From positions 14,475,001 to 14,539,000 of the forward strand of contig NC_134120.1 in the NCBI RefSeq assembly GCF_040939455.1: a stretch of 64,000 bases of DNA, written 5' to 3'. The translations under genes and the position numbers were made by a program. Below the pieces are notes generated by a model. The model did no database searches, was not told the origin of the DNA, and saw nothing but the letters and a program-made list of their open reading frames with translations. Positions within the stretch are counted from its first letter, which is position 1. Each line of letters starts with the position of its first letter. Positions 51,945-60,900 of this stretch are shown here, one piece after another. The stretch is from Microcebus murinus. Its lineage: Eukaryota; Chordata; Mammalia; Primates; Cheirogaleidae.

Positions 51945-52425
51945 TAGTTTTCTATGGTTACTGTAACACATTGCCACAAATAATGCTGTAAAGCAACGCA
52001 AACATCACCTTACAGTTTGGGATGTCAGAAGTCCAAAATGGGTCTCACTGAGCTAAAACTTGAGGTGTCAGCAAGGCTGCATGCCTGCCAGAGAGTCTAG
52101 GGAAGAATCAATTTCCTTGCCTTTTCCACCCTCATCTTGTGCCTACATCTTCAAAACCAGCAGCATTGGGCTACATCTTTTTCATAGTGCCACCTCTCTG
52201 GTTCTTTCTCTTCTGCCTTCCTCTTCCAGAAGACTATTTGAGATTACACTTGGCCCACCCAGATAATCCAGGATAATCTCTCCATCTCAAGGTCAGTTGA
52301 TTAACAATCTTAATTTTTTCTGCAACCTTAATTCCCCTTTGCAGATAATATAATTCATTCATAGACTCCAGGAATTAGGACATGTGCATGTCAGGGGGCC
52401 ATTATTACAGCTACTACAAGGTGTG
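51945..52425 (+). mobile_element. MaLR-type LTR, sense
   Basis: Opens with tattagttttctatggttactgtaacacattgcc and contains gggtctcactgagctaaaacttgaggtgtcagcaaggctgc, ccacccagataatccaggataatctc, and closes with gggggccattattacagctactaca. The order and ends are those of a common mammalian LTR that I place with MaLR from memory. Confidence 0.65.
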
Positions 52426-52929
52426 AGAGGAAGTCATGTAGACAGGGAAAGAATACTCCTTCTTCTGCCTCCAGAAGTGAATGTTCACATGTGCTACCTG
52501 CAATTGTGGCAGTCATATTAGGGTCATGAGAGGAGTCAGCCTAAGTTGAACAGTTTTTATCATGGTAACTACATGTCATCAGTATGTATAGTACCACTGA
52601 GTAAACCAACCCTAGGGCAATATTAACTCTACTTCTTGTCACATGAGATAAAGTATGATTTTTTGTGTATTCACCATGCTTCAGCAGTATCACTGTCTCC
52701 TGGTTTCCTCCTACCTCTCAAACCAATCCTACCCAGTTTCATTCAAAGGATTTTCTCTGCTTACCTTTTGATCATTAGTTTTCACACTTGGCCCTGTCTT
52801 CAGCTTTTCTCACCTCTCTATTCTCCCTAGGTGAACTCATTCTCTCCTAAGGCTTTCATTATTCTTTACACACTGATTCATATTTTCTACCTCTACTCCA
52901 GAAACTTTTGCTAACTCTTGATTTTTGCA

Positions 52930-53230
52930 TCTGCTATGGTCCAAATGTTCCCTACAGAACTCATGCTGAAACTTAATCCCCAAAGTGGCAGTTTTGAGAG
53001 GTGGGGCTTTTAAGAGTGAAGAGAGACCTGATGTAGCACAATAGCATCCTCAGTCCCCTCGCCCTGGGATATTGCTGCAGAGTCCCCACCAGCAAGAAGG
53101 CTCTTACCATCGAAAAGTCCCTCAAACTTGGACTTCTCAGACTCCATAACTGTAAGAAATAAATTCCTTTTCTTCATAAATTACTTAATTTCAAATATTC
53201 TGTTACAAGCAACAGAAAATTCACTGGTAC
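52930..53230 (-). mobile_element. MaLR-type LTR nested in L2, antisense
   Basis: Reads ctatggtccaaatgttccctac, gctgaaacttaatccccaaagtggcagttttgagaggtggggctttt, and actccataactgtaagaaataaattcc, the reverse of a MaLR-class LTR. Internally deleted relative to a full copy. Confidence 0.7.
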
Positions 53231-53666
53231 AACTTCCAACTATATACTGAATATTTCTTTTTAAATATCTCCTGGGTCTCCCCTTCTCAACTCAAAATGT
53301 GTCATTACATTTTGCTCTTTCCTAAACATTCTGATATATTCCCCCACATCAGTGAGTGATTCCAACACTTAATTCAGTCAACCAAGTCAAATACATGGAA
53401 GACAGTTTCCACTCCTCACTCAGGGACTCTCCCTATTGAATTAACTCAACCTCCTTAAAACCCCTTTATCTTCCCCTAACCATGTTTATAGTCATGACTT
53501 TGGTTCCTCATTTCTCACCCTACAAAAGCCATCTCATCTTCTCTCCCTATATTCAAACTCTGCAATCCCTTAACAACAACCCCATACCTCACTGTTCATC
53601 CAATGACTGCTCTACAACTAAAATAAGATTGCATCATTCTCTTGCTTAAAAGTCTTCCATGGAGTC

Positions 53667-53919
53667 AAAATGTCTAAAAAAAAAAAAAAATTTTTTTTGT
53701 TAATGGGAGGTGAACAGGTGGAAGGGGGGAGAAGGGGAAGGGTACGCACTTTCATGGTGGGTGCAGGGCGCACCACTTGAAGACTGGACACGCTTGAAGC
53801 TCTGGCAGAGCGGGGTGGGAAGGGGGCAGGGGCAAGATATGTAACCCTAACAATATTTGTACCCACAGAATTTGGGAAAAAATAAATAAATAAATATAAA
53901 TAAAAGTTTAAAAAAAAAA
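53667..53919 (+). mobile_element. Young strepsirrhine-type L1 3' end, sense
   Basis: The 17-bp target duplication aagtcttccatggagtc lies at 53650-53666 and 53920-53936. The insert ends with gacacgcttgaagctctg, gcaagatatgtaaccctaac, tttgtacccacagaattt and an A-rich tail. Its left edge carries an odd aaaatgtct, A15, T8 sequence before L1 text begins. The 82-codon minus ORF across it is not a gene. Confidence 0.92.
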
Positions 53920-54093
53920 AAGTCTTCCATGGAGTCCCATAACATTTAAGCTAATAATAAACATTCAACAAATGATGCAACCATTATGTAATGTACATGT
54001 TATATTACTTTATCTCATTTATCTTTCCAATGATTCTGTATGTTAAGCAATATTATTATATATGTTTAACCGATTTTTAAAAACTGCAATTTT

Positions 54094-54404
54094 GACCAGG
54101 CATGGTGGCTCATGCCTGTAATCCTAGCACTCTGGGAGGCTGAGGCAGGCAGATAGTTTGAGCTCAGGAGTTCGAGACCAGCCTAAGCAAGAATGAGATC
54201 CCGTCTCTACTAAAAAAATAGTAGAGACATTTTAGCTGGACAACTAGAAATATATTGAAAAAATTAGCCAGGCATGGTGGCACATGCCTGTAGTTCCAGC
54301 TATGCAGGAGACTGAGGCAGTAGGATTGCTTGAGCCCAGGAGTTTGAGGTTGCTGTGAGCTAGACTGACTCCATGGCCAGCAACAGAGTGAGATTCTGTC
54401 TCAG

Positions 54405-54435
<31 letters not shown>

Positions 54436-54437
54436 AA
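54094..54437 (+). mobile_element. Lemur/galago-type dimeric Alu with target duplication
   Basis: From gaccaggcatggtggctcatg through the strepsirrhine middle (tagctggacaactag, gaaaaaattagccagg) to ggttgctgtgagctagactgactcc and an A-rich, AAAAG-repeating tail. Flanks aaactgcaattt (54082-54093) and aacctgcaattt (54440-54451) form the target duplication with one mismatch. Older than the copy at 46141. It covers most of a 145-codon minus ORF. Confidence 0.93.
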
Positions 54438-54451
54438 GAAACCTGCAATTT

Positions 54452-55060
54452 AGCAGATGGTTACAGCTTTCAAAGATCATGCAGCTGGCGAGTGTTAAAG
54501 TTTGGTTTTGACGGGGAAAAAGCATTTTATCCTCTGTTTGTAAAAACAGACCATGTAAGTTTGATGTAATTACGTGTTCATTTCTGTTTCCCCACCACTT
54601 TGCTGTGAGCTCCTTAGGAGCATGAACCAAACCATATTCACCCCAGATTCCATGTGCCCAGCACAGGTACTCAACAAACAAACCAGAAAGTTAAATTAAA
54701 TATCAGATATTAATGCTGGCTTTCTCTTTCCATTTTATTACGTGCCACATAAATACTCAAGACAGAAAGAAATCTTTATTAAGTTTGCAGTACCACATCC
54801 AGCACAGCAGGAATTGGAATTACTAATGGTTAAGTTTATTGGACTCCACCACAAACTACCACAATTCATCAGATTTTTCAGAAACTATACAGGTAAATTG
54901 AATGAGGATATAATGTAGCCACTACTCAGTTGTCCCAAGGCAAATAAGACACAATATTAGCACCTTTGCCACAGTTTCAAAAATCAAAACATGAATTCCA
55001 CTTTAAGAAATATATTTCCCCATATGATTTTTTTGTAGCACTTAGCTAATCTTTTTCTTA
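54452..55060. other. Non-coding; L2 scrap and unassigned sequence
   Basis: 54585-54690 resembles an L2 3' end (tgctgtgagctccttaggagc, tgcccagcacaggtactcaa). 54760-55000 is unassigned and might be the 3' end of an antisense retrocopy, but I cannot identify a parent. Confidence 0.4.
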
Positions 55061-55062
55061 TA

Positions 55063-55507
55063 CCATGTTTCCCCGAAAATAAGACCTACCTATAAAATAA
55101 GCCCTAGCAGGATTTCTAAGCATTTGCACAATATAAGCCCTACCCCGAAAATAAGACCTAGTGATGGGGGTGGCTACATAGGGTATCTTCAAAACCCATG
55201 CATTTTGTCCCCGAGCGGTAAAGAAGATGAGCAGCCCTTCTCATCTGCCCCATGAGAGCTCTTTTGCTCGACATGAGAGATTGGGGCCAGTGGCTCTAAA
55301 GGAAATAGAGTCGCAAGAAATTGATGGAATTTGGGGTTTGGAGAGCTATGATGATGTTCCAGAAGAAGACGACTTAACTATATTTGAATAAATACAGATT
55401 GCTGTACCATACTTAAAAAAATAGCACATCCCCTGAAAATAAGCCCTAGGGTGTCTTCTTAAGGAAAAATAAATATGAGACCCTGTCTTATTTTCGGGGA
55501 AACACGG
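55063..55507. mobile_element. 445-bp DNA transposon with 23-bp inverted repeats (mariner/pogo-like)
   Basis: The termini ccatgtttccccgaaaataa... and ...ttattttcggggaaacacgg are inverted copies with a single mismatch over 23 bp. The left end abuts TA (55061-55062); the right is followed by CA, a likely decayed TA. The phrase aaaataagaccta or aaaataagcccta recurs internally near both ends. It has no full transposase, so it depended on another element. It contains a 54-codon ORF (55227-55391). Similar termini are known to me from other mammalian lineages; I cannot verify the family name. Confidence 0.9.
55227..55391 (+). CDS. 54-codon acidic ORF inside the small transposon
   Basis: An ATG-to-TAA frame beginning MSSPSHLPHESSFARHERLG and ending DDVPEEDDLTIFE before the TAA. 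The tail is acidic and contains one aromatic patch (DGIWGLESYDD). Codons look ordinary rather than low-complexity. Most likely it is the joined N-terminal and C-terminal ends of the parent transposase left after an internal deletion, with the acidic end as its C-terminus. A function of its own is not shown. Confidence 0.4.
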   Translation: MSSPSHLPHESSFARHERLGPVALKEIESQEIDGIWGLESYDDVPEEDDLTIFE

Positions 55508-55509
55508 CA

Positions 55510-56985
55510 CTGACATGCTATTATTATACTGTTTTGTGAATCTATATCATACTTTGCCAAATAAATTACACATTTTAGATGGCAATTACATGTTACTGTG
55601 AACAGTGCACAGGTATGAATGCTTAAAAACTGTTATAGTATCTCTGAGACATTCTAAATGAATCTTAGAAAATGGATTGTCTCTTTAAGCAGACTCTCTA
55701 AAAGGCATCCAAGCTACAGACAATCTGGGCATTTCAGAGATAGAGAATGTTAATTGAGTATCTGGGTATTGAGTACCAAGCCACTTTGAAGAATCCCTGA
55801 GGTGGCAGATTTGGGAAGAACTAATTGCACTGAAGAGGTAAGAAACAAAATACCTAAGGAAAGAGATACAGGTATTAATTTACAGTCAACTAAAGTTTCG
55901 ATTTACTCCAAATGAGACAACATGAGTAAGAAAGACAGAGAACATATGACAGATAATATGATTACACCTCAAGTCCCCCACCTAGAAAGCTTTGACACTG
56001 AGGAAACCTCGCAAACCTGTTGTTGCCCTGAAGTTGTGAGGCTACCCTGGGGCCTGTTCAAAAGGAATTCAACAAAGAAAAATGACCAAAATCCTTAAGA
56101 TCTGCAAATTGGCCCAAAGAAATACTGATCAGTCAGAGAGGAAACAACAAAAGTTGGAGAAAGGAGGTCAGATTGGCACATAATAGCTTTTTTCTCTAGT
56201 CTTTCTTGTAGGAAAGAATCTTTCCTTGTCCTTATCTCTGCTGTTTTTTCATGATTTATTCTTCTCTGCCTGTCTCCCACTTTACCTTACTTCCTTCCCT
56301 TTTTTATAATTTACCATCTTTTTAGCAAACTTCATCCTTTTATCTATATTGTCATAAGATACAACTTTAAAGATTTATAAATAAATTTATAATAGATAAA
56401 TTTTACATAAATATAAATAGATTTTTAATAAAGCACATATTTATAAATGACCAAAGTTGCATTCATTTAATAGTTTTTACTCTTAATTGAAAAAGTACAT
56501 ATTTTTTTACCACTGTAAAACATCTACAGCAAATTGAAAGTAAAAAATTCTTGCCTACTTCAATTTAAACATGAGAGTTCATTTTTTGACAGATTTGTCT
56601 TAGAAATTGATATTTCTGGTTGCACCCTTTCAAAGAAAATTGCCCTAAATTACCCTGTATGTGTTAGTGCATATTACACAGAGATGATCATTAATTAATC
56701 AACACCAATTTCTTTCTTTTCTCTGTATTTATCACCTTATTGTCTTATTTTCTAATTTAGATTTTCCTCTTCAATTCAGGGAGCTAAATCTTGAGTTATT
56801 AGTAAATATTTTAAATTACTTAAAATATACTAAACTGAGCTCCTAGGAAGATAATTTAAATTCAACTCATAAATAAGTATTGATTAGATATGAAGAACTA
56901 CCCAAAAATGACATAAAATATATGTTATAATAGTTGGCTTAAAATTTTGCATATAATAACTTTTAAAACCTAATTATCATTATTT
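55510..56985. other. Non-coding AT-rich DNA
   Basis: No gene or nameable repeat seen. Confidence 0.35.
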
Positions 56986-56989
56986 AATA

Positions 56990-57760
56990 GCTATTACCCA
57001 AAAAGACAAAATAACAAGTGTTAGTGAGAATGTGGAGAAAAATGAACCCTTGTGCACTGTTCAAGGGAATGTAAACAGCCATTATGGAAAACAGTATGCA
57101 TGTTCTTCAAAAAATTACAAATAGAAATACTGTATGATCTAGCACTTCCACTACTAGGTATATAACTAAAGGAAATGAAATCACTATGTCAAGAAGATAT
57201 CCACATTCCAGTATTCATTGCAACAGCATTCACAATACTCAAAATATGGAATCAAATTAAGTATTCATCAACAGATGAATGAATACAGAAAATGCAATAT
57301 ATATACACAAATGGAATACTATTCAGCCTGATAAAAACAAGGAAATTCTGTCATTTGTGACAACATGAATAAGCCTGGAGAACACTATGCTAAGTATAAT
57401 AAGCCAAGTACAAAAAGACAAAAACCACATGTTCTCATTTATATGTAGAATCTAAAAAAGTTGAACTCATAGAAGTAGAGAATAGCATGATAGTTATCAG
57501 GGGGAAAGAATTTGGGAGATGTTGATCAAAGGATACAAAATTTCAGTGAGGCAGGAGGAATAAATTCAAGAGATCTACTGTACAAGATGGTGACTAAAGT
57601 TAATAAAAATGCTTTGTATACTTTAAAGTTGCTAAGAGTTGATTTTAACTGTTCTTTTTTTTAACTTTTTTTTAATTTCAGCATATCATGGGGGTTAACT
57701 GTTCTTACCACAAATAAATGATAAGTAGGTAAGGTAAAAAAAAAAACAATTATCATTGTT
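56990..57760 (+). mobile_element. Old L1 3' end, sense
   Basis: Contains aacaagtgttagtgagaatgtggag, tattcattgcaacagcattcac, atggaatactattcagcctg, aaccacatgttctcatttatatg and ggtgactaaagttaat, the end of ORF2 and the 3' UTR in order. A 38-bp younger insertion sits at 57657-57694. Confidence 0.9.
57657..57694 (-). mobile_element. 38-bp L1 tail insertion with 12-bp target duplication
   Basis: The target word ttaactgttctt stands at 57645-57656 and again at 57695-57706. Between them is a T-rich run followed by atttcagcatatcatggggg, the reverse of the last bases of the strepsirrhine-type L1 plus its A tail. This is a nearly maximal 5' truncation. Confidence 0.9.
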
Positions 57761-57764
57761 TATA

Positions 57765-58845
57765 TATTTGTGTTTTATTAATGAACTCATCCATTTATAA
57801 GTTAATATTTATTGAACAATTTAATAGGAATGCATCGGTGTTATTTGGTTATTTAAAACAAACAAGAAATGGTGAATGAACAAACCATCACTGATTAGGA
57901 GATAGGTAGCTACCACGACTAGGTTTGGGGATAACATGGGAAGAAAGAAAATGGTTGTAATATTATACTATAAAATGGCTTACTTTAGACTAACAATAGT
58001 CATTTATTAAGTACTAACATCTAAATATTAATCATTACATTTTCTACGAAATACATACTATGAGGGAAAAAGAAGACTTTATTTGAAGCAATCTAGATAA
58101 CACCATAATATCAAATATAGTAAGTTCTTAGATAAATGTATTATAATACTTTTTTGTTTTATTACATACCAGTGGAATTTCAACTATTCATTACACCTCT
58201 TGAGATTCTTACTAGATTGGCAGCCCAGGCTGCTGATAATAAATGACATCTAAACAGGGGCACCCTAATGCAGCCACTCCGAAATTCCAAACGAACGACT
58301 CAAAAAGACTCAAAGCAAGATAAAAACTTACAAGCATCAGCAACCAAGACTGATAGAACACTTTGTACCAAAAATGGATTGCAAAAAGCATAACTAAGCT
58401 CAAGTTTGTTACATATCAAAGTTGAAATTATGAGAATGAGAATGAAATCACATTTTTTTAAAATGATGGAAAGCTATACGGTTCCTCAACCAAAGTCTAG
58501 CCCTTGGCTAAAATTACATGTTCTATACCAACTGGAAAATTAAGAATCCTTTTTTCTACTCACAACTATTGATTTAAGAGACGCTAGCCAGAATATACCC
58601 CCTCCAAAAAATAAAATAATTTCTATCTTTTTATATGCACACAGAAAACAGCTCTCAGAAAATAGGAGTGCAGGAAGTCGAAGACAAAAATTTTATTTCA
58701 ACCAGTAAATAAAAATTTCTAGATAAAAATAAAAATAGGAAAAAAGTGAATGCTGGGAGTTGTGGCTTGTATCTGGATTTCAGTCAGTATCAAAGAATCA
58801 TATAGTGGTGAGAGGAAATAATTACATTATTTATAAGGAACAGGA
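57765..58845. other. Non-coding, no recognised feature
   Basis: No gene or nameable repeat seen. The 58200-58430 part has several CpGs and a 63-codon minus ORF without recognisable content. Confidence 0.35.
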
Positions 58846-58849
58846 GGAA

Positions 58850-59050
58850 AGTAATAGCTAACATTGATTCAGTGTGTTTCAGATACTGTACTAAGCATGT
58901 TCTAAGCATTTTATATGAATTAATTCCTTTACTCCTCACAGCAGCCCTTTGATGTAAGTACTGTTACACTCAGCAAAGTTAACAACAAACCTGGGGTTCA
59001 AATCCCTAGAGCCTGACTCCAAAGGCCTGCTTTTAACAATTATGTCAGAG
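58850..59050 (-). repeat. MIR SINE, antisense
   Basis: Clear reversed MIR: aatagctaacattgattcagtg, gatactgtactaagcatgttctaagcattttatatgaat, tactcctcacagcagccc, ggttcaaatccctagagcctgactcc. Confidence 0.88.
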
Positions 59051-59054
59051 TAGA

Positions 59055-59845
59055 TCCTAGAAAAATATTTCAGTGTATTTGGTAGGAATTAGAAAGGGAA
59101 TCATACATATCAACCTGTGCACAAGCTTCATATTTAATCTTCAGATTCTCCCATGACATAAATTAACAGAGAATAATGCAAAAACAGTCACCCAGCTTGT
59201 CTTCCCAATCATGCAATATAGATCAAAAGAAAAGGAACCGCTTCTGAGAAAATTCAAGGAAAAATATGCCTTGAAAGTGATTTACTGAGTATAGAAGAAA
59301 ATGCCATGACATCATTTGATATACCCAACAGCATTTAAAAAAAAAAAAAAGACTCAACAAAGAGCAGAATGCCACAATTAGATCAAAAGCTAAGGTGGAA
59401 AAGCATAGGAAGAGATATGAAAATTTAACAAAGGGAAGAATAAATATTATAATTAAAAGAAGGCAATAAAGATAGGTTAATGTTTTGAAAGTAAAATTGG
59501 TGCTGTGGTCAACAGGCACTTACCTTAAGTTATATCAGAATTCAAGTAAGGGCAAAAACGAAAATGCTGAGAGAAAAGGTAACTGATGTGATTCATGAGA
59601 TAGTAACTGACGCTGTTTAAGAGGTTAGTAAATAAATAGAATATATAACAAAAGCAATACCAAATATCGTCATAGAAAAACTTACCTGAGGTAAAGAAGG
59701 AACTACGTGTGCTAACTGAAAGAGGTCACCACCTTCTAGGGGAAAAATCAATTAAAAGAATAGATTCACAGCTAAAAAAAATCCAAGAATAATTTTGAGA
59801 TAATAAAGAAAAATTATAAAAATGTGGTATTCCTAAATACCTAAC
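59055..59845. other. Non-coding AT-rich DNA
   Basis: No gene. An A-rich run at 59337-59350 underlies a poly-Phe stretch in an overlapping minus ORF. Confidence 0.35.
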
Positions 59846-59850
59846 AAATT

Positions 59851-59880
59851 ACACACACACACACACACACGCGCGCGCGC
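59851..59880 (+). repeat. (AC)10(GC)5 alternating purine-pyrimidine tract
   Basis: Thirty uninterrupted alternating bases, ending in GCGCGCGCGC. This is the classic Z-DNA-prone composition. It is followed by a G-rich run (gtggggtgggggg) at 59889. Confidence 0.95.
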
Positions 59881-60175
59881 AAACAAGCGTGGGGTGGGGG
59901 GAGAAGGGAGGAAATTATCAACAGTGTATTCAGCAGGGTTTAGTCAACAAAATAGAGCCCCTAGAAGTTTTACGTGAATAAATAGGTTATTAGAGGAATA
60001 CACGTTAGAAAAATATGGGAGGAGCTGGCGGAAGGAGCCAGAGGATCAGAAATAAAGTGACTCACCAGCTGGCGGAAAGTGGCAGTGGGGAAGTCGGAGC
60101 TTGCCAGGAAACTTGGGAAGCCACCAAAGTGGAATGACAAAGGGGCTGCTCACGGAAAGGCCTGCGGAAACTGCC

Positions 60176-60228
60176 ACCTCTGTGTGACCTCTGTGTGACC
60201 TCTGTGTGACCTCTGTGTGACCTCTGTC
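60176..60228 (+). repeat. 11-bp minisatellite, about 4.8 copies
   Basis: The unit acctctgtgtg is repeated four times exactly, then partially (acctctgtc). Confidence 0.95.
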
Positions 60229-60541
60229 GGTCCAGACAGGTGCCTCTGAGGAGTCTGCGGCGTCCGCCTCACCCTTCCCGTCTCCGTCTTGTACAAATTC
60301 CTCTTTTGGCCAACTCTAAGCAGACAAAGAAAGGTGGCTCTTGGCAATGTGGTCCCCAGCCTTAGCCACGTCGTCGACAAACACAAGCAGAACGAAGCAA
60401 AACCAACCAAGAGGAAGCGGTAAGCCCGCACAGCAAAACCCACGACGTGGCCACCTCCAAAACCCACGGAAGAGTCCAGGGCGGAACGAAGGGGCAGGTG
60501 GAACCGTCAGCTCCTGACCCCAGCTGCAGACATCCGTCATA

Positions 60542-60672
60542 TGCTGTTCTGAGGAGACCTCGTGCCGCGTGCTGCTCTGAGGAGACCTCGTGCCGCGTGC
60601 TGCTCTGAGGAGAACTCGTGCCGCGTGCTGCTCTGAGGAGAACTCCTGTCGCGTGCTGCTCTGAGGAGACAG
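60542..60672 (+). repeat. 28-bp CpG-rich minisatellite, about 4.7 copies
   Basis: Units begin at 60542, 60570, 60598, 60626 and 60654 and differ at only a few sites. Each complete unit pairs tgctgctctgaggaga with a segment such as cctcgtgccgcg, rich in CpG. The period is not a multiple of three, so a peptide read through it changes frame each unit. Confidence 0.95.
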
Positions 60673-60900
60673 CTGTCCTGAAAATACCCAATCCTACGCC
60701 CAAAGCTGAAGAGAAACACACTGAGTACTTTGTTCTTCCATTTTTCCTTCAGCCTGAGGAAAGTTATAAACGGTGACGACGGAGGGGGTGAGGAAGACAG
60801 AAAGGGAACAACGGGGATTCTCTCTCTGAAGGAAGCAGTAGCTTTGGTAATAGATGCTCCATAAGGGGCATGTCTATCACTGAAACGGAACACACTCCCT

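Larger units (their letters stand above)
52640..53960 (+). repeat. L2 (LINE2), sense, with two nested insertions
   Basis: L2 text runs from ctgtctcctggtttcctcctacctc through ctattctccctaggtgaactcattctctcc. After a nested LTR it continues to ataagattgcatcattctcttgcttaaaagtcttccatgg and, beyond a nested L1, to cccataacatttaag. The nested order shows relative age: L2 first, the LTR and L1 tail later. Confidence 0.75.
60000..60900. other. CpG-rich block in an AT-rich desert
   Basis: Composition changes sharply near 60010 and returns to AT-rich after about 60900. The block contains dozens of CpGs (for example ggcgtccgcctc, cacgtcgtcgac, cacgacgtgg, ggtgacgacggag) and two tandem repeats. Four overlapping minus-strand ORFs of 74-119 codons are open mainly because the block is GC-rich, and two of them read the 28-bp repeat. 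I recognise no gene or repeat family. It could be a young CpG-rich repeat, an orphan CpG island, or a regulatory element. Confidence 0.7.

Noticed and set aside
54760..55000. Possible 3' UTR of an antisense processed gene copy (ctttattaagtttgcag)
   Set aside because: No poly(A) tract, target duplication or identifiable parent coding sequence was found.
60150..60893. Overlapping minus-strand ORFs of 74-119 codons in the CpG-rich block
   Set aside because: GC-rich DNA has few stop codons, the ORFs overlap in different frames, and the peptides consist partly of frame-shifted 28-bp and 11-bp repeats. No domain seen.
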